A program made the position numbers and the translations under genes. DNA of 64,000 nt from Leucaena leucocephala (taxonomy: Eukaryota; Streptophyta; Magnoliopsida; Fabales; Fabaceae): NCBI GenBank assembly GCA_037074615.1, contig CM073537.1:18061989-18125988 (forward strand), in the 5' to 3' direction. Positions 21,099 to 32,055 of this stretch are shown here, piece after piece; positions within the stretch are counted from its first letter, which is position 1; every line of letters starts with the position of its first letter. The notes beneath the pieces are model-generated. The model was not told the DNA's origin. It searched no databases and was given only the letters and a program-made list of their open reading frames with translations.

Positions 21099-23705
21099 TT
21101 CTGCTTTATCTGGATGCTGCTTGAATCTGAGTACTGCAATTTTATAATAGGTATGGTTAACCATTATCTCATCATTTTTCTTGTATGTATATCATCATGC
21201 GACATGGTTATACTGTAATTTAGTATACCGGTTTCCCCCGTTTCTCCTGTTATTGAGAGGATGATATCTTTTTCTGCTACATTTGTACGTAACCAAAACA
21301 CCATCCCATGTGTTGCATGAAAAGGTATATCTGTAACAAAATTACTTAGTTGGACCCTCTAATTTTGAAAATTAAAAAAAAAAATCAAATATTATGCTAC
21401 AAAACAACAAAACTTTTAGCCTATTGCAAATCAAATATCTCAATTTATGACACTTTTTACATGTCAAATACATCATGCAACTTGGCATACCACCTCCTTT
21501 TTTTTTTTCACAAAACTCAAGTTCTGCATTTAGGTGTAAGCTGTAAGGTTAAGTAAAAACATAGTGGTTTTACGTTTTTCATAGCTTGATATCCGTGATG
21601 GGGTACTCTAAAAAAATTTCTCCACGTGTCGTGTTTATAAAGAATCTAAATAGCAAACACTTGAGAAATTTTACCTCAGTTTCGTCCTTTTTTTTTTCAG
21701 GAGACAAAGTCATATAATGTTTCTAATTGGTAGTTTACTGCTAATTTAGGTCTCTATGAAATCTTTACCAACGGAGCAGAGATATCCCTGAAATATGTTC
21801 ATTGATTGTGATCAGCAGTTTGTGTAGAGAGAGGCAAAAAAGCTATGGAAGATAATGAGATCATGGCAGATCTGATTTAAGAAGCAAAGCTTAATGGGCT
21901 GTTTGGCGCAACCACAATTTCAAATGATTTATAGTTCAAAAGGAAGCTAAGTTCTTTCTCAGAAGCTCATAAGTGAGGCAGATAAGATCATAAGATACTG
22001 TTGTACGTGTCAGTTTTTGGGTTAAATTGGTTCTATACAGTCATAGGATCAACGTAGCTGTAGTTGATGATGTAATTTTATGACTAGATATTGTATGTCA
22101 AAAATCTGACATATACTGAAATAAATCACTACCACTCATTCATTCATTTCCTGACAGCTGGAGTAAAATGATTTGGTGAAAACTAGAGTGGACCTTGGAT
22201 ATGAAGTTTCACATGAAGTCATCATAGTAGTGACAGGATTGAGATGCAACATTACTATGTATCTTCACTGTTCTTAGATTTTACATTAAAAGTAAAAATT
22301 GAGAAGGTAACAGGATATTTGTTGGTTTGAATCTTGTGGATGTGATATGGTGTTTCTAATTCTTAACTACTACGATGTCATAATAGAGACAACACTGGTT
22401 ATGAAGATCTGCAGGGCTTACCTCTGCTCTGCTCTACTTGCTACCTACACAACCTATCTCCTCTTCCTCGGGGCTTACCTCGTTTTGATCTTCTCAATCG
22501 TACGAATCAGAGGTGGGTCCCACAGATCCTGTTTGCTTCCATACTAGGTATGGACATTCACCTTACCTTTCCATCCCTTCTCTCTCCATTTTTTTATCTT
22601 TTTCATTTAACGGTTTATATACCTCCATAAACACACATTATGTGTGTGTGGATAGTTTATTTTATAAGCTATGAATAATATAATTCTTGTAATAATTATG
22701 GTGCAGCAGTGCAGCTCATTTAATCTAAAGAATTTACAGCTACAATAGAAAATAAAAATAAAAATTCAATGAATTATAAGATGAGAAGTAAATGATTTAA
22801 TTATAAAAAAACTCTAATGTTATTTGGCTTTTAGATAATTAAATCCTTATTTGGGATTTTATAATATTTTCATAGTGACCTATTCACTTTGGAATATTTA
22901 GATTAAGTTTTAATAATTTAAATTCCATATAACTACATACGAAGTTAGGGGGTTCATTCAGAGAGATCTCTCACATATTTGCATTTTTTCTTTTTAAAAA
23001 AATAAATTTTATTTGATGCATACTATTTTAAAAAGACAAAAACAATGCTTAATTTGTTTATTGCGGACAGAAATCTTGGTGTGAGCCAATACATGCTGTG
23101 CCTTTATTGTGTCCAAAAGCGAAGGCAAGCAGCCGAAACGAAGGTCTATTATCTTTCTATCATGCTATCACTCAATTATTTTAAACTATTGTTTTGGCCA
23201 AAAAAAATAATGTTAAAATATTCAATTAAATGTATGTGAACAAAAACAGAGTATGACTCACACAAATGAGTAATAATGACTTGCCCTTGATTTGAGAGAG
23301 CAAAAATTTCGGCAACTCTTGGCCTTTTCTTTTCAAACTTTTCTTCTAAATTTCAAAGTGTAGTTAAGTAATTACATTAAACGAATCAAAAAGGCATGCT
23401 AGAATTAGACCATCCCATGTTACAACCAAAAAGGTACAAAGTGCATGCAAGTACACAAACACAGATAGAAGTATGACAATAAAATTCCAATGTTCATCTT
23501 TTTTCCAATATCTTTTAAAGATCGATTTTTTATATCATAATTTACACTTGAAAGTGTGATACTATATGATCCTTACAACAAGAGCTAATGTATATATCTT
23601 AAACGTCCAAGTAGTAAACTGATACAACTGATAACTGAGACCATATATTGGCCAAAACAAGGTTGTTTTATTACTTCCAACATGAAAAGATGAACCAGAG
23701 CTGAA
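21099..23705. other. Intergenic region between Obg and PUCHI genes
   Basis: The first few hundred bases are probably Obg 3' UTR. The two genes converge here, so both 3' flanks lie in this stretch. The only possible coding signal is a short hydrophobic ORF at 22401–22547. The remainder is A/T-rich DNA with no recognisable repeat. Confidence 0.4.
22401..22547 (+). CDS. Possible 48-aa hydrophobic small protein
   Basis: An ATG at 22401 opens a 48-residue frame: a short start MKICR, a long uncharged stretch with one likely membrane helix (about residues 8–34, LLFLGAYLVLIFSIV in its core), then a basic RIRGGSHR tail. Its base composition is more balanced than the surrounding A/T-rich DNA. I do not recognise the family. 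A chance frame remains quite possible. Confidence 0.25.
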   Translation: MKICRAYLCSALLATYTTYLLFLGAYLVLIFSIVRIRGGSHRSCLLPY

Positions 23706-24587
23706 TCAGAAGAGTGGGTAAGCTAAATCAACATCAAATGAAGGAAGTGATGGAGCATAAGTGGTTGATGAAGAAGTTTCAGCAGCCTGAGAAATTATCC
23801 CACAGCTTAAAATGTCTGTATCTTCGTCAACCTTTAATGGACTGTTGAATATAGCAGCAAGTTCACTGCAGCTCCAATCCCAGATTGTTTCTTGACCAAT
23901 AAGTTCATTTATTGGATAAGTGAAATCTTCAGAGCTTGATGAGGCCATGTTCTTCACAGCTTCTTGAGATATCTTTTGGTCCCTTGTATCAGCACAGGGA
24001 ATTAAGGCACTGTTGCTATCATTGGAAGAAGAGGAAGAAGGTCTGAAACAGACGTCAGGAACTATGCATTCCAAGTAACCTGATTTAGAAACATCATTGG
24101 AGAAGAAGAATAAGTTATCAGCTTCCTGCGCTGAAGCAGTCTTAAACTGGGAAGTCTCAGAAGAAAGCTCAGGTGAGCTGTTCTGATTGGTGGACTGCTT
24201 CATCTGAGAAGTGTTAAAGAGTGACTGATGAAGCTGAACATCAAAGGGACAAAGAAGATTATTGTCAAACGTTGTATTGATGTCAGTGTATACGAAGTTG
24301 GTTCTTGCTTGGCTTCCTTTGATGGACAAAGCAGCTCTGTCATAAGCTAAAGCAGCTTCTTGAGCAGTATCAAAAGTTCCAAGCCAGTGTCTTTCTTTAG
24401 TTGTGGGGTCTCTTATTTCTGCAGCATATCTTCCCCAAGGTCTTCTTCTCACACCCAGAAACCTGCCTGCTTCTCCTTGCTTTCTTCTTCCTCTTCTCTC
24501 ACCAAAACAAGATGAGTTGGTTTGAAGAAGAGACAAACCCATCATTTGGGTTTTGTTCTCTGAGGCTGCTGATCTAGAGCTTGGCAT
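23706..24587 (-). CDS. PUCHI: PUCHI/ERF086-type AP2/ERF factor, 293 aa
   Basis: Single-exon gene. The AP2/ERF domain lies at about residues 42–99 (GRFLGVRRRPWGRYAAEIRD through AYDRAALSIKGSQARTNF), with the ERF-type Ala and Asp in AAEIRD. Two features point to the PUCHI/FZP/BD1 subgroup: the basic GRRKQGEAGRF lead-in and the SGYLECIVPD motif in the C-terminal half. By family knowledge these nuclear factors fix floral meristem identity and, in Arabidopsis, control lateral root primordium divisions and early fatty-acid elongation genes. I chose the ATG at 24587; an in-frame ATG at 24692 would add 35 hydrophobic residues not typical of the family. Its place beside the Obg gene matches Arabidopsis microsynteny. 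Confidence 0.92.
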   Translation of the reverse strand: MPSSRSAASENKTQMMGLSLLQTNSSCFGERRGRRKQGEAGRFLGVRRRPWGRYAAEIRDPTTKERHWLGTFDTAQEAALAYDRAALSIKGSQARTNFVYTDINTTFDNNLLCPFDVQLHQSLFNTSQMKQSTNQNSSPELSSETSQFKTASAQEADNLFFFSNDVSKSGYLECIVPDVCFRPSSSSSNDSNSALIPCADTRDQKISQEAVKNMASSSSEDFTYPINELIGQETIWDWSCSELAAIFNSPLKVDEDTDILSCGIISQAAETSSSTTYAPSLPSFDVDLAYPLF

Positions 24588-24747
24588 GGCGGCAAAAATG
24601 GCAGAGGAAAAGATATGAAATAGGTAAGATAATGTAAGGGAGAGAGTCAAATAATTAAGGGCTGAAATCTGCAAGAGATTGGGAGTGCACAAGTGAGGAG
24701 GAGCAGTGAATGGGATGAATGTGGGAGAAGAAGAAGCTACGGCAAGT

Positions 24748-24757
24748 CTTTATAAAG
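24748..24757 (-). promoter_or_regulatory. TATA box of PUCHI-type gene
   Basis: CTTTATAAAG reads the same on both strands and lies 161 bases before the chosen ATG. It predicts a start near 24720 and a leader of about 130 nt. Confidence 0.55.
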
Positions 24758-24886
24758 AGTGTGTTAAGTATTTTTTTTTTTTTTTGCAGAATGTCTTTCT
24801 AGGGCCTTCCACCTACTTCTTGGGATTTGTATCTTTATAATTTTTTCTTTTGAATAAATTGACATTCACACGTACTATGTACAAAT

Positions 24887-25048
24887 GAGAGATTGTGTAG
24901 TGTAACTTAAAAGACAATTTAATTATTAAAAAAATTTATAAATGAGTACTATATAATTTATTATTATTTTTTATATTTATTATACTTACTTATTATAAAA
25001 AATTTTAATAATTAAATTATTTATATGATACTACAAAATAATTCTCCC
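24887..25048. mobile_element. 162-bp foldback MITE in the PUCHI promoter
   Basis: The two halves are inverted copies over about 55 bases. The left half contains CAATTTAATTATTAAAA and starts GAGAGATT. The reverse complement of the right half reads GGGAGAATT and then AATTTAATTATTAAAA. This is the shape of a small non-autonomous DNA transposon. It lies only 300 bp upstream of the PUCHI start codon. No clear target duplication was found. Confidence 0.55.
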
Positions 25049-25394
25049 ATAATATATACTATTTTTTATACAATTGTTTAGTGTTTAAGAACATAATTTT
25101 TTTTCTATTCATAAAGTTCAAACTCTTAATTTTATTTAAGTAGAATTTAAATAATAGAATATAGTAGAGCTTTTGCATAGAGAAAATATCAATATATACT
25201 TAACCAATACTACCAAATATATATTTATACACAAAAAATACTAATGTTCTAAAAAATTTGATATTAAAAAAAGTAGCAACACTCGAATTTAGGTAACACT
25301 AGGTAATTAATTTTCAAAACTAGTATTTATGGATAGTGTTCCTTTTTACATATATACATATATACTCAAGACACTCTAAGATGGATCAACTCAC

Positions 25395-26106
25395 TATAGC
25401 TGTTGGCGTAATTCGAATCTTAATAAATTCTTCCTAAGTAACTTCATCAATGAATTGATACTTATTGCATGGAGAAAGATGAGGCTGACATTCTTTGTCA
25501 TAGCCATGCACATAATGGCGAGCTAGTTATGTCTTGAATGCCCTCCAACTCTCAGCGCAATAAGACAATTTCTTCTTCTTCAAGACTTCATTGTTGGGAA
25601 TATTATAAGTGAGCTGCAATAATTGCCATTGAAAGTAAACTTATCAACAAACAGTTATATTTTTTAGTATTGCTCTACATAAACTATAAAATAGTTAATT
25701 TTTATACCTGGATAGTATTCCAAATTTAATTCTTCACGCGATCATCAATAACATCATAAGTCTATATGGTGATGTTAGGCTTGTTGCGTGCTAGGAGGCT
25801 AACATAACTTATATATTTAGTCATGTGTTCACCAATTGGGTTCCAATGTCTATCAAACTCAATCAGTAGCATTTTTCCTTCCTTCCTGTCTTTCGGAATA
25901 TCTTTCAATCGCGTCGCACTTCTACCCTTCCTTTGCGTAGAGTCGCTTGGAGCATCGCTAGCCTCATTCTGATTAACACTACCCCCATATGCATATATAC
26001 ACAATAAAAAATCAAATATAGTAAACAAACTTAACCGTTTTTCTTTCACCCCGTCAGAATACATAAAATTTATTCCTTTACCATTTATCCATGGAAAGAT
26101 GTGCAA
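25395..26106 (-). pseudogene. TNP1-like (Ptta/En/Spm) transposase remnant
   Basis: The minus-strand frame 26106–25762 contains RSATRLKDIPKDRKEGKML, IEFDRHWNPIGEHMTKYISY and LLARNKPNI, the signature of the plant transposase Ptta/En/Spm family. Downstream in other frames, ESWRAFKT, ARHYVHGYDKECQPHLSP and YQFIDEV continue the same homology to about 25395, with stop codons and an apparent intron. It is a broken second ORF of the CACTA element. Confidence 0.65.
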
Positions 26107-26394
26107 GTATTTATCATAGGAAAACTAAAAACTCTAGATTAAACGAATACATAAACGGCGAAGCACATACACGAGAAAAGAAGTGCCGAGAACACATACA
26201 TGGCAAAGCACAACAAGGGTAAGAATACAAAAGAACGACTAAGTATTGCGAAGCCTCGCAAAAATTACAGAGCACAACGAGCGGAGTAATGATAGAAGTA
26301 AGAAGGAAGACTGAAGAAAACCTGAGAAATGAGAAATTAGAGAAGCGCCAAGGGGCGGTCTTCGAAAATATATTTTCAGTAGTCATTCTATACC

Positions 26395-26950
26395 GAATAT
26401 ACATGACATCCAGTGTAGTAAATCATATTTCTAAACTTGACTAACACAATAACCGGTTTAAAAGGTTATCTACTTATTTTTATAAATGCCACGACTCATT
26501 TTTTGAATTTCAGAAGACTTTTTACATCGGATAACATATAAATCCAGTGTAAAAAGGTTTTAAATTTATTTATAAAAATGACACCTTCAATTTTTACACC
26601 GGATAATATGTACATTAGGTTTAAATATTGTAGTTATTTTTTCTCACCCTATTTTATTACCCCATCTATACAAGATATAATGGACATTCGATGTAGAAAA
26701 GTATATTTCTAAACCTGACTAACATAATAATCAGTTTAAAAAGTTATTAACTTATTTTCAAAAATATCACCGATCATTTTTTATTTTCATATCACTTTTA
26801 CACTAGATAACATTTACATTTAGTGTAAAAAAGGTTTTTAATTTATTTAAAAAAATGTCACAACAAAATTTTTACACCTAATAACATGTACGTCTGATTT
26901 AAATATTATAGTTATTTTTTCTACCCACTCTTTTATTACCCCATCCCCTA
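26395..26950. repeat. 278-bp tandem duplication inside the CACTA element
   Basis: Two diverged copies of a unit of about 278 bp lie head to tail, 26395–26672 and 26673–26950. Shared landmarks include TATTTCTAAAC(T/C)TGACTAACA, AA(C/T)C(G/A)GTTTAAAA and TTTTATTACCCCATC, all offset by 278–279. The unit carries the CCGGTGTAAA-like words also seen at the CACTA right end. Confidence 0.8.
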
Positions 26951-26969
26951 AAATTACAATATATATATG

Positions 26970-27115
26970 TAATTAGAATAAGAAACTTACATTATTATTG
27001 CATCAAAAATATATATACAATCAGAATAAGAAACTTACATTATTATTATATCAAAAATATATATGCAATCAGAACAAGAAACTTACATTATTATATTACA
27101 CCAAAAATATAAAAT
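26970..27115. repeat. 48-bp minisatellite, three copies
   Basis: AGAAACTTAC occurs at 26981, 27029 and 27077, a strict 48-bp period. The rest of each unit (AAAAATATATATnCAATCAGAA, ACATTATTAT) is well conserved. It abuts the 278-bp duplication. Confidence 0.8.
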
Positions 27116-27219
27116 ACTCACATACAAATCAATCAAAATCCACTTCTTCATTCAATTTTGGTAAACCTATTGAAAAAGAAGGGGTCTCACAAATCGAATC
27201 ATCGTCGTCAACAATCCTT

Positions 27220-28850
27220 TTTCCCTAGAGAGCGACAGATCATCTTTTATTTGTCAGATCAATGATATAGAACACTTGCTTTGCTTGGTCTACCATAATG
27301 AAAAGCTAATTCCAAAAATTTATACTATTCAAATCAACTAATATAAATCATAACCGATCGACCATAATATAATTGTTTACATTAGCCCACTTGCATTTGA
27401 ACCCGGGAATTATGAATTTAGAATAATTCACCTCCCATATCTCTTCAACAACACCGTAATAAGGGATGCTTGCTAATTTAGGATTGTTATATTTTGAACT
27501 AGAGAAGTGTATAAATTCAGCCATTAACATAATACCATTATTTTGCATACTACTTTTATCATCTAGGGATTTCGTATAAAAGGAATATCTGTTGATATCA
27601 AATAAATTTTAACATATCACATTCAATTCATGACTATATGACAACCATCTAACTGAATCAGAAACACAATAATCATTTTCAGCCTTCTGTTTGAACCCAT
27701 GTACAAAAGATTTATTGTGTTATCTAATCAGCTTTTGCTTTGTCATTCTATTATTTTTTTTCCTGACAAGCTCTTTATAAATATCTATATAATCTTAAAC
27801 TTCATTAATATTATTCAAGATATGTAAGTGTATTTGCTGCAATTCATTATGATTAACGTTCTTCATCGATATTCCGTGTTAACCCCCTGTTTGGAACAAG
27901 GTTTAAAGAGATCGGTAAGTCTTACTTTAGACAGGTAGTATTGACAAAAATTCATAGCTTCTTCGAAAACATATTTTTAATAAATGGATGCTTCTGGATG
28001 ATTCGGATTCTTCATATACCCTTTAAAGATTTTCATGTATCTTTCAATTGGGTACATCCATCGTAATTATATAGGGCCATATAGTTTTATCTCTCGCACT
28101 AGATGAACAATGAGGTGTACTATGATGTCAAAAAAGGTAAGAAGAAATAGTTTTTCAAGATGGTACAAAATAACATAACCCCCGTGCTCCAATTCATCTA
28201 ATTTTTCAGTCTCAATGACTTTGTCACTATAGCATTGAAGAAGAAGCAAAGTCGGGTTATAATGTGTCTTAAATCATCTTGAAGGATTCCTTGAACAGCC
28301 ACTGGGAGTAATTGTTGTATCAAGACATGACAATCATGATACTTTTGGCATACTAATTTTAAATCTTTCATCGACACAATCTTCTTAAGATTAGATGAGT
28401 ACCCAGAGGAAACTTTGATTCCTTGCAAACACTCGCAAATACTTCTTCTCTTATCCTTGAACAAAATATTAATTTCTTCAATACAATAACTCCCCTCACC
28501 ATCTGATCTTTGATATAAATCCTCTCGTATTCTCATTTCTTGCAAATCTAATATTGCCTTCAAATTTTCCTTGGAACTACCCTGTATGTTGAGAAGTGTT
28601 CCAACAATGATGTCACATATATTTTTCTCCATATACATGACATTAATACAGTGTCTTACATGAAGATGTTACCAATACAGAAGCTCAAAAAAGACAAATC
28701 TTTTTTCCATATATTTTTCTCACTTCTCTTGGTAGTCTTACCGAAAGTAACATTGATATTTTTTATCTTTTCATAAATTTGCTCTCCAGTCAATGGCTCC
28801 AGAGTATTTTCAAATTCTTGACAGCAAAAAAAATTTTCTCCAGTCAACGA
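27220..28850 (-). pseudogene. CACTA TNP2-type transposase, broken
   Basis: Fragments in order on the minus strand: 28847–28656 (PLTGEQIYEKIKNINVTFGK, end of the Transposase_21 region); 28638–28198 (MYMEKNICDIIVGTLLNIQG and YHDCHVLIQQLLPVAVQG, start of DUF4218); 28200–27980 (GGYVILYHLEKLFLLTFFDI, VHLVREIKLYGP, LRWMYPIERYMKIL, rest of DUF4218); and 27640–27220 (YYGVVEEIWEV, FKCKWANV, QAKQVFYI, DUF4216). Stops and frameshifts separate the pieces. The catalytic N-terminal half is absent. Confidence 0.8.
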
Positions 28851-29109
28851 TATGGGTGGCCTTATCTTAGAAATCTTCTATAACCTAAGTAGACTGTCTT
28901 TCTTTCATGACGAAGTTGATAGTAGCAAGAACAAGAACACCATGTCGTCAGAACAAGAAACTTCATTCATTCAAAATTTACGAATAACTTTACATCAAAA
29001 GTTTAAAATTTAAAAAAATATATATATCAACCTATATATAATATATTCTCTCCTTTTTGTCATTATATAAAAAAATAAAATTGGAGGAGCAGATAAAGGT
29101 TGTAGGCTT

Positions 29110-29598
29110 TCACTCCTCAGAGTCGGAGGTTTGGGATTTAGAGTGGGGATGATCAACAAAATTATAGAAGCTATCATTTTGTTGATGGCAGCAAACTTCA
29201 GAGCGAAAATCTCTGAAATGGTCTTTCAGTCTATCAACTTTCAGAGTCAGTTCTTCCACAGAGTCCTCCAGACCATTGAAGTGCACGATGAGTTCCTCAA
29301 GGCGCTCTATCAGAGTGATAACCAGGGGAGGAGGAGCATAAACTGAAGGGTGAGGGTCAGGATGTCTGTCTTCAAAATTGTCTCTGTTTCTTTTGTGCGG
29401 TGGAGAATGAGGTGGGTGTGAGGAAGAAGCCGTTGGAGAGTTTAAATAAAAGAAAAGAAAAGAAAACAGAGATAAAGTGATGAGACGAAAAGTACTGATT
29501 ATATGAAGGATATACATATAAAGTTGAGGAATAAGAACGGTTTCAGAAAAGAATATAGAAGAATGCAATTGGTCTTCTATCATAATAACTACAAACAT
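29110..29598 (-). CDS. Unrecognised ORF near the CACTA end, 162 aa
   Basis: The minus-strand frame opens with a hydrophobic segment. It continues through a Pro/His/Ser-rich stretch (PPHSPPHKRNRDNFEDRHP) to a probable coiled coil about 96–133 (LIERLEELIVHFNGLEDSVE and following heptads) and an acidic SDSEE end. The hydrophobic start may be intron or promoter; the coding-looking part begins near 29440. It lies inside the transposon, between the terminal repeats and the transposase remnant. It may be a transposon-encoded exon or captured host sequence. Family unknown. Confidence 0.35.
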   Translation of the reverse strand: MFVVIMIEDQLHSSIFFSETVLIPQLYMYILHIISTFRLITLSLFSFLFFYLNSPTASSSHPPHSPPHKRNRDNFEDRHPDPHPSVYAPPPLVITLIERLEELIVHFNGLEDSVEELTLKVDRLKDHFRDFRSEVCCHQQNDSFYNFVDHPHSKSQTSDSEE

Positions 29599-29689
29599 TG
29601 GGAATCGAAGAAATGAAATGAATGGTCTGAAGAAGTTACAGAAAAGAAGCGGGAAAGTATAGATAAAAAGCTGAATAGTCAGAATAAGA

Positions 29690-29997
29690 TGAAACTAATC
29701 TACACCTATTGAAATTAAATCCGGTGTAGAAAGAAAATATCTCAATCGTACCTAAAGGCAACTGGTGTATAAAGAACTTTTTCTAAACCCGGCATATATG
29801 CAACCAATGTAGAAAATATATTTAACATCGATTATGAAAGTATCTGGTGTAGTAATTATCTTCTACACCGGTTACATGTATATCCGGTGTAAATATTTTA
29901 TCTTATTTATAAAAATACCACCGGTCATTTTTTTTAAACCATCTCCATAATGACCGGTTTAAAAATTGGGTTTTAAAAAATATATTTTGTAATAGTG
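29690..29997. repeat. CACTA subterminal repeat array and terminal repeat
   Basis: Short words built on (T/A)CCGGTGTA and its inverse TACACCGG recur here in both orientations, for example near 29721, 29863, 29880, 29921 and 29953. The block ends in AATAGTG at 29997. Such arrays bind the CACTA TNPA/TNP1 protein in characterised elements. The neighbouring GTA could be one half of a 3-bp target duplication. Confidence 0.65.
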
Positions 29998-31124
29998 GTA
30001 GGAAAATTTAAACCATAATTTTTACTCAAACTTCATCTTACTTTTATTCCATGAACTAACTTGCTCTTTTGATTTTTAAGAGCCTTTTCCTAATATTCTT
30101 TCTGCTTCCAATGAGGATGAAAAGAGTTGTTTTCTTGAAATAGTAAAGAGCACAAGGAGAGATTGAATAAGAGGGAAAGCTATTAGAAGTTTAGAACCAC
30201 AGTGAACAACTTTTACAAGTGACTGTGGCCAATAGTTACAAGATTGATGAATCTTGGTGCTTATTATCATCGATTCACGTGCAAAAGGACAAGTCAAATT
30301 AGCAAAGTACCTGAAACTTTGATTTGTTAAACTCTATATACATAGGTTTCTCCACTCGGACAAAGGCAGTTATTGAAATAAAAGTTTAAAATATAACACT
30401 CAAGTTGACCCTATGAATTCACTTTCTCAACAAAAAAAAAATGAATGAATAAATATTTTGATCTTATGATGCTATGCAAATGAATAGAACAGTGAAATTG
30501 GAACAATATTGAACTCTTGCGCATGAGGTTTTGCGTTTCACTCGTTTCGTAGTTTTTTATGAATCTTATGTTGTGGAAGAGTTTGGTCTAAATAGAGCTG
30601 ATAATTAAGTTTAGGATTTCTTTTGCTGAATCTTAGTTTAGATTTATACTCATAATATAGATATCTTTATTAAAAATTTAATGTTATAAAGAGAACTAGT
30701 TATCTTCATAAGGTTTTGATTAATAAAAGATTTTGATAAGAAAAAAATGTTAATACAATACTTAATATCTTAATTTTATATAAATTTTAGTTTTAACTCC
30801 TCAAGTTTAAAGTATAAGTTCTGATCTTTTAAAAGGCAAAATGATCAATTTTTATTAAATTATAGGGACTAATATTTTAAATAGAAAAAATTTTAAAGAA
30901 TTAAAATTAAAATGATAATATATTTAAAAGACTAAAAATTACTTTTAATTGGTCCAAAATTTTTACGCTAATCCTCAACCTCAAATATGATATGAAGCTT
31001 TTGGAAGAATATTATACTCTCGAATGTTTAATTATGAAACATGACAAAAGTGGAAGCAACAACATAATCTGACTACAAAAACCAGAGAAGCAATGGGAAA
31101 CAAAACAACTGCAAAGTTTGTCTT

Positions 31125-31131
31125 TACATAC

Positions 31132-31176
<45 letters not shown>
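31125..31176. repeat. (TACA)n(TA)n microsatellite
   Basis: About five TACA units run directly into some 16 TA units. A compound microsatellite. Confidence 0.95.
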
Positions 31177-31179
<3 letters not shown>

Positions 31180-32008
31180 CACAGTTATAGGTTGTCTCAA
31201 AAACATTTGAATCTGGATGTATTGGCTTGTCTTCACTAGCTGTGTGCGTAATAAGCACATGTGAATCCTTGTTTTATGCAAAACAAATCAATCATGACGT
31301 TGGGAATTCTTGTTTGCTTCATAATTTTCAATGGGGGCAGTTAAACTCATCATCTCTAATTAATCACACCTTAATTTTGTCCAACAATTTCATATAGGAA
31401 AAATTGGAAAAAAAAAATAAAAATAACCTAAGTCAAAGTACCGATATCCTGTATATATAAAACTTATAAAATATCAGTATTTCATGTTATAAAAATTTAT
31501 TAGCTTTTTCTTGCCAGTTACATTTTTAATAGAAGACTTTTTCTTAATTTTCCTTTTCCTATACTAGTAAAATTATTAATATTGTTAATTTGTCACACAT
31601 ATGCTTCATTGAAACTAAAGAATAACAAAGTTTATGATTTTTTTTTTCTGCAACATGTAATTTAAGGGAAGAAACTCACGCATTCACCATATCTATAAAA
31701 AGTCAAATTCACAACTTCACATTTAAGAAAAACTTAAGGAAAGCACTTGGGGCCATTGTGCCAAACAAGTTCCAACTTATGGTCATATTTTCTCTACATA
31801 ACACACTTTGGCACAAAGTCTAAAACATAACTCAGATTATTTATCATTTATGTATTAATAAAGTATGAGAATAATAGCTTTCATAAATGTAATGCTTAAT
31901 ATTACGAGTTAATTATTTATTATTTCATGCATCACATGAATATCCCAGCAGAGCCCATTCAGTCAAAAGGCTAATTAAAAAAGCTTAAACCGAACCACCC
32001 CAAACGAG

Positions 32009-32011
<3 letters not shown>

Positions 32012-32052
<41 letters not shown>
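32012..32052. repeat. (AT)n microsatellite
   Basis: About 20 uninterrupted AT units. Confidence 0.95.

Positions 32053-32055
<3 letters not shown>

Larger units (their letters stand above)
25390..29997 (-). mobile_element. Decayed CACTA (En/Spm) transposon
   Basis: One end is clear: the minus strand starts at 29997 with CACTATTACAAAATATA, a CACTA-type terminal repeat. It is followed by subterminal blocks built on TTTACACCGGATA and AACCGGTGTA. In transcription order come a damaged TNP2-type transposase (28850–27220) and a TNP1-like remnant (26106–25395), the usual CACTA order. I found no matching terminal repeat at the left, so the element is truncated or the end is too decayed. The N-terminal part of the transposase is missing. 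All coding parts carry stops or frameshifts, so it cannot be autonomous. Confidence 0.75.

Noticed and set aside
24588..24692. Upstream in-frame ATG (24692) as the PUCHI start
   Set aside because: The 35 added residues are hydrophobic and unlike the family, and the start would lie within about 30 nt of the predicted transcription start. It cannot be excluded.
25393..25400. CACTATAG as the left end of the CACTA element
   Set aside because: It does not continue like the right terminal repeat (CACTATTACAAAATA), and no matching 3-bp duplication was found.
26998..27228. 76-codon frame with repeated YICNQNKKLTLL
   Set aside because: It is the translation of the 48-bp minisatellite.
30076..30297. 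73-codon minus-strand frame as a gene fragment
   Set aside because: No recognisable domain and no splice partners.
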